In this document: one piece after another, positions 53,062 to 61,226 of the stretch
Position numbering within the stretch: the stretch's first letter is position 1
Layout of the letters: each line of letters starts with the position of its first letter
Source: RGIG3701 sp964438515
GTDB taxonomy: Bacteria > Planctomycetota > Planctomycetia > Pirellulales > Thermoguttaceae
NCBI GenBank assembly: GCA_964438515.1
Contig: CAYTLK010000008.1
Coordinates: forward strand, 7,357-71,356
Reading direction: 5' to 3'
DNA: 64,000 bases
The notes under the pieces: generated by a model
Databases searched by the model: none
What the model saw: only the letters and a program-made list of their open reading frames with translations
Told to the model about the DNA's origin: nothing
Program-made: the position numbers and the translations under genes

Positions 53062-54375
53062 TTACAGCGTCCATCCTTCGCGGCAGGGAGTGCGGAGGAA
53101 CTCGTTGGCGGCCGGAACGTTCGTCACGCGCATGGCGTCGGCGTCCCATTCCAGCTTCGCGTCGGCTTTGAAGGCCGTCAGTCCCAAAAGAACGGTTTCC
53201 GACAGACGTCCTGAGTATCCAAACGCACAGGTCGTTGCGGCTGGATTGTTTTCCTTGCACGCCTGAATCCACTCCGCATGGTGACCGACGGACGGAGCGA
53301 GCCATTTTTCCGGACGGACAAAATCCGCGTACTGTTCTTCCGGCAAAAGTCGGTGCATCCCGTAATCCGCCACGAGCATTCCACGGCTTCCGATGAACAG
53401 ATTTCCAGCGGCCGGCGGGTTTTTGACCCCTTTTTCTTCCAGAATTGGCGGCATCTGACTCGTGTACCACGTCAGACGCACGGGCGGCAGACTCCCATTT
53501 TCTCGGGCTGGGAACGTGTATTCGACTCGCAAATCGCCCACAACTCCTTCGGGGTCGCGCTGTGTGCCGAACGACTGGACCGTCTCGCAGTCCCGCAGTT
53601 TCAGCGCCCAGAACGGAAGGTCCATGTGGTGACAGCCGAAGTCGCCGAGCAAACCGTTTCCGAACGCCCAATACCGACGCCACTCACCCGGACAGTATTC
53701 CGGACTGTACGGACGGTACGCGACGGGACCCAGCCACAAATCCCAATTCAGCGACGCCGGAACGGGAGGCGTGTTCGTCGGACGTCCTATTTTGACGGGC
53801 CGCTCACCTGAAAACCACGTATGAACCTCCGTGACGGTTCCGATTGCGCCCGACTGAATGAGTTCCACAACGCGCCGATAGTTTTCCGTTGCGTGAATCT
53901 GCGTCCCCATCTGCGTCACGAGTTTGCGCTCTGCGGCGATATTTTGAAGTGTACGAGTTTCATACACATCGTGAGCCAGCGGTTTTTCACAGTAACAGTG
54001 CTTTCCCATTTTCATCGCCATCGCGGCACAAACGGCGTGCGTGTGGTCGGGAGTCGAAACGACGACGGCGTCGAGTGAGTCTTCCATTTCTTCCAGCATC
54101 TTGCGGAAATCCTCGAATTTTCGTGCGTTCGGGACGCGCTGAGACGCCGCTTCGAGGTAGTTCGAATCCACATCGCAGATCGCGACGACGTTTTCGCCGA
54201 TGACGCCCGAAAGATTGGCCGCGCCGCGGTTGCAGGGGCCGATGACCGCCACATTCAGCTTGTTCGACGGAGCCGCGTCCGAGCAAAAAGCGGGAACGCA
54301 GATTCCGCACGCAGCGAGAGCGGCGGTGTTTCGAAGAAATTGACGTCGAGTTTGAATTATTTTTACAGGTTTCAT
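53062..54375 (-). CDS. Tat-dependent Gfo/Idh/MocA oxidoreductase
   Basis: A 437-residue NAD(P)-type oxidoreductase with a Tat signal (QTRRQFLRNTAALAACG, residues 9-25) that should send the folded enzyme across the membrane. The Rossmann part begins LNVAVIGPCNRG and has AICDVDSNYL and VVVSTPDHTHAVCA. CEKPLAHDVYET is the family signature. The C-terminal half is the Gfo-type substrate domain (WDLWLGPVAYRPYSPEY, HHMDLPFWALKL). Related planctomycete proteins oxidise or isomerise sugars in the periplasm, and the neighbours are secreted glycosidases. The start at 54375 was chosen for the Tat motif. Confidence 0.9.
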   Translation of the reverse strand: MKPVKIIQTRRQFLRNTAALAACGICVPAFCSDAAPSNKLNVAVIGPCNRGAANLSGVIGENVVAICDVDSNYLEAASQRVPNARKFEDFRKMLEEMEDSLDAVVVSTPDHTHAVCAAMAMKMGKHCYCEKPLAHDVYETRTLQNIAAERKLVTQMGTQIHATENYRRVVELIQSGAIGTVTEVHTWFSGERPVKIGRPTNTPPVPASLNWDLWLGPVAYRPYSPEYCPGEWRRYWAFGNGLLGDFGCHHMDLPFWALKLRDCETVQSFGTQRDPEGVVGDLRVEYTFPARENGSLPPVRLTWYTSQMPPILEEKGVKNPPAAGNLFIGSRGMLVADYGMHRLLPEEQYADFVRPEKWLAPSVGHHAEWIQACKENNPAATTCAFGYSGRLSETVLLGLTAFKADAKLEWDADAMRVTNVPAANEFLRTPCREGWTL

Positions 54376-54628
54376 GGGCGGGTCCTTTTCGGAAAAAAAA
54401 GTTAAATGAACAAAATGTGAAAATGTACCAAAAAACGTTCGAAACGTTCCTTTTTCTATTGTACTCTGACTTTCGGAAAAATACAACCACCGGGGAGAAG
54501 TTTTTACAGAAAAAGTTCAACTCCCGCAAAATCGCGCGGATTTAGTTACTCAATTGTAAGTGTTTTCACCTATTTTCACCTATTTTTAAAATTTTTGACA
54601 TTTTTTGACATTTTTACAATTTTTTTTG

Positions 54629-54656
54629 TTGTAATTCAGAAAAAGCGACGTATAAT
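54629..54656 (+). promoter_or_regulatory. Promoter for the PEP-CTERM operon
   Basis: TTGTAA (54629-54634) and a perfect TATAAT (54651-54656) are 16 bases apart, 73 bases before the ATG at 54730. Upstream (54560-54625) lie short direct repeats of TTTTCACCTA and TTTTTGACA; the rest of 54376-54628 is AT-rich without a gene. Confidence 0.6.
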
Positions 54657-54729
54657 ATCAAAATATAAAGATATTCGATGATTGATCGAAATTAGAATCC
54701 TAAGTGTTGTACGATATTCAGGTAGATTT

Positions 54730-57700
54730 ATGAAACGGCGAAAAGTTTGTTTTTTGGGTTTGTCGTCACTCGCAGCTGCGGCGTGTTTGAGCGGTGAGGT
54801 CCCTGCGGCGCTCATGATGAATGCGAATTTCGATGCGTCGAATTTGCAGGACATTTCGGGTCATTACAACGACCTCACACTTACACCAGCCGATGCGGCC
54901 AAAACCTACAACGGCGGCGGCGTCACGTACTCTGCGAACGACACAGGGAAAAACCTCGCTGCGCCTTGGAATCAGACGATCTACCTTAATATGGCGGACA
55001 CGGTGAAGCTCAACAATTTCACCGTCTCGCTTTGGGCGGATATTACGACAACCGCCTGGGACAATTTCTTCGACATTCTCGGTTCGACCGACACGACGCT
55101 CAACGATGGAAACGTCGGAATTCGTTTTCAGACACGCGGAAATTCCACCGCCTACACCGCTTACAGCAGCATTTCGGGCGCTTCACATCTTAACGGTACG
55201 GACTCTCCAGGAACTGGATACCGTAACGTAATTCTTACAAGCAATGGCGGCAACGTCACCATGTATGTGGACGGCACGGCAGTCGGAACGGCTGCGTGGA
55301 CGACAACTCAGCAGATGGGAATCATCGCGTTTGCCGGCTCGGCGTTTCAGGGAAGCGGAGACGGACGAAACCTTGCAGGAAAATACGACAATCTCGCGAT
55401 TTACGACCGCGGTTTGAGTCAGACGGAAGTTTCGGCGATTTATAACGCCGGAAGCAGCGCAACAACGGCGTTTGGCGACATTTACAGCACGGAACTCTCC
55501 GGAACAGCAAACGTCCTTTCGACCCTGAAAACCTCTGCCGTTTGGAGCCATCGATTCGGATCTGGCGCCGTGGATGCGACGGGACAGACGGTTGGAACGT
55601 ACGACCAGATTGAACTTTCTGCCGCAGCCTCCGGCTCGGTGACGCTCGACGCGGATGTGCTGACGAACCCGATTTCTTTCGGTTCCAACGGCGTCTCGCT
55701 GAACGTCGAGAACGGTAAAAGCATCACGGTCGCAAGTCTCGTGGGCGACATGTACGGCTTCACGAAAACCGGGGCGGGAACGCTCGTTCTTTCAGGTACG
55801 CGCAACTTCGACACTCATAATTACAGCGGAAACAACGATAATTTTCAAGCAATCGTCATTGAAGGCGGAATCCTCGACGTCACGGGGAGCGCGAAACTCT
55901 TCACCGACGGATACCGCGGCAAAGCAACAATTACGGCAAAAACCGGCGGAACGCTGCGAATCGGCAATTTCGCAGGGTACGGCGGAAGTACAGGGAGTCT
56001 GCGCAGCGAGGCAAACGCCCGAATTCTCGACGGCGGAAAGTTCGATGTCGTCGGCGGAACCCAGTCGGGCGGAAACCTCTTCCAGGTGACGACGAACGGC
56101 GGAACGCTGAATTTCAACATTCCGACGGGACAGACTGCCGCAACGCTCACGTTTTCCGATACCAGTTCACGTACGATGGAGTGGTTCGGAACCCTCACCG
56201 TGACGGGAAACGGAAACATCGTGGTGGGACAAGCAATCACCTCATCGACCTCCACAAACGGTTCAATCGTCATGAACGGAACTGGGACGCTCACATTCAC
56301 AGGTTCCAAAGCGACCGGATTTAGTACAGGAAGCGACACAGGGAAAAATCATAACGTAACGATTAATTCCGGAACGCTTAAAGTGACGAACGGCGCAAAA
56401 CTTTACAACACGCACCAAGGAACTTCTATCGTACAAATTAATAACGGCGGAACGCTGGAAGTCGATAATTTTGTATCGTATGGCGACGGCTCCCTCGGAG
56501 CCTTGCGTGCAAATGACGGGTCGGTCCTCCTCAACGGCGGTACTGTTCGTGTCGTCGGCGCCACGCAAAGCGGTGAAATCGGCTTCAACGTCATCGGCGC
56601 AAACAGCCAGCTTCTCGTAACGAATGCCGACGCGGCCGTCACTTTTGAAAACAAAAACGGCCGCATCATCAACGTGAATGCAGCTGGTTTCAAAATCGGA
56701 GGTGAAGGCGACATTGAAATCGCACGTTCCCTGAAAGGCTCTGCCGGTTTCACGAAAGTCGGTTCCGGAACGCTGAAACTCTCAAACACCACCAACTTCG
56801 ACACAACTTCCTCCCGCCAAATCATTGTGGAAGAAGGCGTCCTTGAAATTACGGGCGGCGCAAGACTCGTTACTGTATACAATTCCGCAACCTATTTGAC
56901 GGTGAAAAAAGATGGAACGCTGCGTGTCGGTAATTTCAGCGCTTACGGCACAAGTACGGGGGCGATTCGCAGTGAGAGACAGAATCGAATCCTCGACGGC
57001 GGAAAAGTCGAAGTCGTCGCCGGCGGAAAGGGAAGCAATACGTTTACCGTGACGGCAAACGGCGGTGAGTTCTGCGTCGTGAATGCCGGAACAACCGAAA
57101 CGTTTGATATTTTCAAAAATGACGGCGCGTCAGAAGGGGTGGATAATTGCTGCACGCTTCTGAACGGAAACCTCACCGTCTCCGGCGCAGGAACGCTCAT
57201 CCTCAATGGAAAAATCGTCGGAACCGGCGGAATCGTCAAAAATGGCGCAGGAACACTTGTGATTGCAAGTAAGGGAAACACGTTCACCGGCGCAAACACC
57301 TTCAATGCTGGAAACGTGCTCGTGAATGGGAAAATCGTTGGTGAAAGCACCGTGAACGGCGGCCTTCTCGGCGGAACGGGAACCCTGGCGGACACAACCG
57401 TGGCGGCTGGCGGAACCCTCACTGCGGCTCTGGCCGGAACCATCGGAACCATTACGATCGGCGGCGACCTTGAAATCCTTGAAGGCGGAAAACTCCTCGT
57501 CGACGTTGCGTCGAAGGACAGTGCGGACCTCTTCATCGTTGAAGGCAATTTGGCGCTCGAAAAAGGTTCCATTCATATTGATGCTGCAGATTTGTGGGGC
57601 CTGAATAACCAGACGGTCGATTTCCTTCAGCTGACTGCCGACTCGAAAGTGACTCTGCCTGACGACATCTCGACCGCGCTCGACGATGCAAGTTTCGGCT

Positions 57701-57846
57701 CGTTCGAACTTTTGTACAATCCGAATACAATGGTTTTAAGCATTGCGTCCACGTATGTTCCGGAACCCGCTTCATGGGTGTTGCTCGTGCTGGGAACGCT
57801 GGGGGTCGTTGGAATGCGCCGCCGTCATCTTTCGGAATCGAAATAA
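54730..57846 (+). CDS. PEP-CTERM surface protein with LamG and beta-strand repeats
   Basis: A 1038-residue exported protein. A signal peptide (1 to about 28, basic then hydrophobic) leads to a LamG domain (about 30-250; NFTVSLWADITT, YRNVILTSNGGNVTMYVDGT, KYDNLAIYDRGLSQTE). About six autotransporter-associated beta-strand repeats follow (GAGTLVLSGTRNFDT, GSGTLKLSNTTNFDT, GAGTLVIASKGNTFTG). The C-terminus is VPEPASWVLLVLGTLG plus a basic end, the PEP-CTERM sorting signal cut by exosortase. No exosortase is in the window. It is the first gene of an operon; the next starts 26 bases later. Confidence 0.85.
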   Translation: MKRRKVCFLGLSSLAAAACLSGEVPAALMMNANFDASNLQDISGHYNDLTLTPADAAKTYNGGGVTYSANDTGKNLAAPWNQTIYLNMADTVKLNNFTVSLWADITTTAWDNFFDILGSTDTTLNDGNVGIRFQTRGNSTAYTAYSSISGASHLNGTDSPGTGYRNVILTSNGGNVTMYVDGTAVGTAAWTTTQQMGIIAFAGSAFQGSGDGRNLAGKYDNLAIYDRGLSQTEVSAIYNAGSSATTAFGDIYSTELSGTANVLSTLKTSAVWSHRFGSGAVDATGQTVGTYDQIELSAAASGSVTLDADVLTNPISFGSNGVSLNVENGKSITVASLVGDMYGFTKTGAGTLVLSGTRNFDTHNYSGNNDNFQAIVIEGGILDVTGSAKLFTDGYRGKATITAKTGGTLRIGNFAGYGGSTGSLRSEANARILDGGKFDVVGGTQSGGNLFQVTTNGGTLNFNIPTGQTAATLTFSDTSSRTMEWFGTLTVTGNGNIVVGQAITSSTSTNGSIVMNGTGTLTFTGSKATGFSTGSDTGKNHNVTINSGTLKVTNGAKLYNTHQGTSIVQINNGGTLEVDNFVSYGDGSLGALRANDGSVLLNGGTVRVVGATQSGEIGFNVIGANSQLLVTNADAAVTFENKNGRIINVNAAGFKIGGEGDIEIARSLKGSAGFTKVGSGTLKLSNTTNFDTTSSRQIIVEEGVLEITGGARLVTVYNSATYLTVKKDGTLRVGNFSAYGTSTGAIRSERQNRILDGGKVEVVAGGKGSNTFTVTANGGEFCVVNAGTTETFDIFKNDGASEGVDNCCTLLNGNLTVSGAGTLILNGKIVGTGGIVKNGAGTLVIASKGNTFTGANTFNAGNVLVNGKIVGESTVNGGLLGGTGTLADTTVAAGGTLTAALAGTIGTITIGGDLEILEGGKLLVDVASKDSADLFIVEGNLALEKGSIHIDAADLWGLNNQTVDFLQLTADSKVTLPDDISTALDDASFGSFELLYNPNTMVLSIASTYVPEPASWVLLVLGTLGVVGMRRRHLSESK

Positions 57847-57872
57847 GTATACAAATCAAAAGGACTGAAATT

Positions 57873-58856
57873 ATGTACGAACGTAAAGGATTTACACTCG
57901 TCGAACTGTTGGTCGTGATTGCGATTATCGGAATGCTCGTCGGTCTCCTCCTTCCGGCAGTTCAGCAGGCGCGCGAGGCGGCGCGTCAAATGCAGTGCAG
58001 CAATCACCTCAAACAAATGGGATTGGGCGCGCTCAACTGCGAAAGCAACACCAAGCACTACCCCACGGGCGGCTGGTTCTGGTCGTGGGTCGGCGACGGC
58101 GATCGCGGTTTCGGAAAGGAACAGCCGGGGGGCTGGGCCTTCAATCTCCTTCCATTTATGGAACAGATGCCGCTTTTCCAGCTCGCCTCGGACGGCGACC
58201 CTGCAACGCTTTCCACGAAACAGAAAGAAGGAGCAACCACCGTCTGCCAGACTCCGATGCCGTTTTTGTACTGTCCCTCCCGCCGAGCCTGCAAAACGTA
58301 TCCCGCAGGGACGCCGATCAACGCAAATACCGTTTCACAAGGAACCAAAACCGACTATGCGAGTTCGTGGGGAAACGTCTCGTGGTACGACACGCGTCAG
58401 CCTGCGTCTTGGGGTGAAGTTTCGACGATGGACGTAAACAAAAGCTGGCTCCCCTCCACCTCTTACTATACGGGCGTTCTTTTTCGGCGTTCTGAGGTCC
58501 GAATCGGTCAGGTGTCGGATGGAACTTCGAATACGTATCTGCTAGGCGAAAAATATTGCAATCCCGCCGACTATGAAACCTGTACAGGAGGTGCCGACAA
58601 CGAGTGCGCCTACGTCGGAATGGACGGTGACACGTGTCGAAGCGTTGTTTATTACTCCAGCACCTCAAACACCGCTCCGCAGCAGGATCGTTCCGGGTAC
58701 TCAGTCGGCGTGTTCGGAAGCTGTCACGCAGGGACGTGGGGTGTGGCGATGTGTGACGGTTCGACGCAGCGCGTCAGTTACAGTATTGATCCGCAGATTC
58801 ATTCCTATTTGGGAACGCGAAACGACGGAAAAGTTGCGACGCTTGAAGTAAATTGA
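57873..58856 (+). CDS. DUF1559 pseudopilin-like protein
   Basis: A 327-residue protein with a type IV pilin-like N-terminus (GFTLVELLVVIAIIGMLVGL, then LLPAVQQAREAARQMQC), the usual start of DUF1559 proteins, which are very abundant in planctomycetes. The rest is the DUF1559 domain ending near GVWGSCHAGTWGVAMCDGS. The N-terminal peptide should be cut and methylated by a prepilin peptidase. Role: probably a filament or assembly protein at the surface, but no function is established. It is sandwiched between the PEP-CTERM and FAD oxidoreductase genes in one operon. The ATG follows AAGGACTGAAATT. Confidence 0.9.
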   Translation: MYERKGFTLVELLVVIAIIGMLVGLLLPAVQQAREAARQMQCSNHLKQMGLGALNCESNTKHYPTGGWFWSWVGDGDRGFGKEQPGGWAFNLLPFMEQMPLFQLASDGDPATLSTKQKEGATTVCQTPMPFLYCPSRRACKTYPAGTPINANTVSQGTKTDYASSWGNVSWYDTRQPASWGEVSTMDVNKSWLPSTSYYTGVLFRRSEVRIGQVSDGTSNTYLLGEKYCNPADYETCTGGADNECAYVGMDGDTCRSVVYYSSTSNTAPQQDRSGYSVGVFGSCHAGTWGVAMCDGSTQRVSYSIDPQIHSYLGTRNDGKVATLEVN

Positions 58857-58895
58857 TAGATAGAATTTAGTAACAAAAATAAAGGAGAATAAACG

Positions 58896-60290
58896 ATGAA
58901 ATTGAGCGATCTCACCCGCCGTGCTTGGTTAAAAAACGTCGGTCTCGGAATGGGAGCCGCCGGTTTGGGACTCGGAATGAGTTCTGAAGAGGCGCGAGCC
59001 GATTTTGTGACGAAAAAAGTCGCAACCCGCGGAACGGAATACACCGGGAAAGAAGCGGCTCCGTGCACGATTCAAGACGGAAAAGTCGTGCGTCCCGCCG
59101 CTGAAATTCCAACCATCAGCGAGACGGACGTTCTCGTCGTCGGAGGCGGTCCCGCGGGTTGCTGCGCGGCGATCGCGGCGGCTCGAACGGGTGTAAAAAC
59201 AACGCTCGTCGAACGTTACAATCATTTTGGCGGTCTCGCAACCGGCGGCCTCGTCGTTCATATTCTCGGTCACTGGACCAAAACCGCTTCCGGCGAAAAA
59301 GTACAAGTCGTGCAGGGACTCGGCGAAGAAATGATGAAACGGCTCGAAGGTTTGCCGAACGGAATTTGCGACCGTGAATTCGGGAGGAATCCCACCGTCG
59401 ATTCGGAAGTGTACAAATATCTGCTCGTGGAGATGCTGACCGAGGCGAACGTGGAAATCTTCCTCCACAGCTGGGCGGTCGACTCGATTGTGGACGACAA
59501 TCCGGATCCGAAAACCGGAAATCCCGTCGTGAAAGGAATTCTCATTCAGACGAAGCTGGGGCCGCACGCGATTCTTGCAAAGCAGGTCGTGGACTGCACG
59601 GGCGACGGCGACGTTTTTGCGACTTGCGGCTGCGCGTACACGCGTCGTGTGTACCACATCGGACTGCCGTGCCGCATCGGAAACGTCGATAAAATTCATC
59701 CCGAACCGGGAACCAAAGTGCCGGGACACTTACTCGGCGGTGTGACTCCGGTAAAAGGCGTTCGTTGGGTGAATATGGGCGGTCCCGACTCCGACGGTCT
59801 CGACGTTCGGGCGCTCACAAAGCTGGAACTCGACCACCGAAAACAAATTTGGAAAAATTATTTGCAGCTGAAAAACACACCCGGTTGTGAAGATGTGTTT
59901 CTTCTTGAAACGGCGCCCCAGCTCGGTGTGCGAATTACGCGAGTGCTGGAAGGAACGGAAGAAATGTCCCTCGAAGGCGCTAAAGCAGGAAAAACGTACG
60001 ATTCTTGTGTCGGGTACGGCGGCGCGTGGGGCGGCGACCACATTGGATGGCAGTTCCCGTACGGCGCGCTGCTTTCGAAAAACGTCGAAAATATTCTAAC
60101 CGCAGGACGCAGCGTGTGCGGCGAGCCGGGAATGTCGGAACTTTTGCGCGTCATTCCAAACTGCTGGTCTTCCGGACACTCCGCCGGCGTTGCGGCGGCG
60201 GTTGCGGTAAAATCCAATTCGACGGCTCGCGACGTCAATCTTAATGAGGTTCGAAGAATCCTGAAAGAACAGGGCGCGTACCTCGGCTAA
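58896..60290 (+). CDS. Tat-dependent FAD oxidoreductase
   Basis: A 464-residue flavoprotein. A Tat-type signal (LTRRAWLKNVGLGMGAAGLG) opens it, then the FAD motif DVLVVGGGPAGCCAAIAAARTG and the FAD-binding RYNHFGGLATGG sequence of the PF12831 type. Near the end GRSVCGEPGMSELLRVIPNCW is a second FAD contact. It probably oxidises a periplasmic or surface substrate, but which is unknown. It is the third gene of the operon, 40 bases after the DUF1559 gene; the ribosome site is AAAGGAG. Cotranscription with a PEP-CTERM protein and a pseudopilin is unusual and suggests a joint surface task. Confidence 0.88.
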   Translation: MKLSDLTRRAWLKNVGLGMGAAGLGLGMSSEEARADFVTKKVATRGTEYTGKEAAPCTIQDGKVVRPAAEIPTISETDVLVVGGGPAGCCAAIAAARTGVKTTLVERYNHFGGLATGGLVVHILGHWTKTASGEKVQVVQGLGEEMMKRLEGLPNGICDREFGRNPTVDSEVYKYLLVEMLTEANVEIFLHSWAVDSIVDDNPDPKTGNPVVKGILIQTKLGPHAILAKQVVDCTGDGDVFATCGCAYTRRVYHIGLPCRIGNVDKIHPEPGTKVPGHLLGGVTPVKGVRWVNMGGPDSDGLDVRALTKLELDHRKQIWKNYLQLKNTPGCEDVFLLETAPQLGVRITRVLEGTEEMSLEGAKAGKTYDSCVGYGGAWGGDHIGWQFPYGALLSKNVENILTAGRSVCGEPGMSELLRVIPNCWSSGHSAGVAAAVAVKSNSTARDVNLNEVRRILKEQGAYLG

Positions 60291-60307
60291 TTCAACTCGG
60301 AAATCAA

Positions 60308-60358
60308 CAAAGAGCGTTCGAATATCGAAAACAAATCCTCAATATTCAACGCTCTTTG
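60308..60358 (+). terminator. Long hairpin ending the PEP-CTERM operon
   Basis: CAAAGAGCGTTCGAATAT (60308-60325) pairs almost perfectly with ATATTCAACGCTCTTTG (60342-60358) around a 16-base loop. It lies between convergent genes and may serve both; there is no clear T-run. Confidence 0.6.
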
Positions 60359-60380
60359 AAAAACGATCCGTTTTGAACGT

Positions 60381-61127
60381 CTAAAATTCCAGAAGAATCC
60401 AAACAGGACGGTGGTCTGACTCGCTCGGCGCGTCTGCAACATGTGCTTCGAGGACGCGGAACGGCTGAGACGTTGAAATCATAATGTAATCGATACGTAT
60501 TTCAGGCGCGCTCGCAGGAAACGTCGGCGCGTCGGGAGTCAGAATCTTCCACGATTTCTGGAACTCCTGAATCACTTCCGAGCCGCTTTCCGCATTGAAG
60601 TCGCCGCACAGAATCACCGGTTTTTGAAATTTTTCTCGTTCTGAATTGATTATTTTTACAGATTCCAAACGACTTTCCGCCGTGAGAGAAAGATGCGTAT
60701 TGAAAAACACAAAATTTTCAAATTCCGTAATTTGCAGCGTTCGTTTCTCCTCCACACCTGGAAGCGGAACGTTGTACGTTTTCAGCGATTTATGCGTCGC
60801 GAGGGTTCCGATTCCGTATTTTCCGCCTTGAAAATCGATTGCTGACGCGTAAAACGGTTCCATTTTTGCTGCATCGCCGAGTTCCTGCGGAATATTTCGA
60901 TTTCCGCTTCGTTTTGTGAAGCAGTCCAATTCCTGAATACCTGCGATGTCCGGCCCGACTTGCTGAATGACGCCTGCGGTGCGGTCCACACAAATTTGTT
61001 CATCGTTCATTCCTTTGCAGTTTCGAACGTTGTAACTCATAATCCGCAGTTGTTCGGCTGAAACGAACGCGGCAAAAACAGCGCAAAAAACGAACGCAAA
61101 AAGAAATTTGCACAAAAACTTACACAT
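60381..61127 (-). CDS. Secreted endonuclease/exonuclease/phosphatase-family protein
   Basis: A 248-residue exported protein with a signal peptide (about 1-25). The EEP fold motifs are present: MSYNVRNC with the metal Asn, AGIQELDC with the metal Glu, LCGDFNAESGS with the catalytic Asp and Asn, and SDHRPV with the catalytic His. Such enzymes cleave phosphodiesters of nucleic acids, lipids or phosphosugars. The export and the glycan setting fit a nuclease or phosphodiesterase that feeds on outside substrates, but the substrate is not known. Confidence 0.85.
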   Translation of the reverse strand: MCKFLCKFLFAFVFCAVFAAFVSAEQLRIMSYNVRNCKGMNDEQICVDRTAGVIQQVGPDIAGIQELDCFTKRSGNRNIPQELGDAAKMEPFYASAIDFQGGKYGIGTLATHKSLKTYNVPLPGVEEKRTLQITEFENFVFFNTHLSLTAESRLESVKIINSEREKFQKPVILCGDFNAESGSEVIQEFQKSWKILTPDAPTFPASAPEIRIDYIMISTSQPFRVLEAHVADAPSESDHRPVWILLEF

Positions 61128-61226
61128 TTGTAATATCCTTCCTGTTAGACAAAAAAATCAGCGTTTCCTCATTATATCATTACATCGGTCGATTTGCAAG
61201 GGGAGCGTAGATGGAATTTTTAAAAA

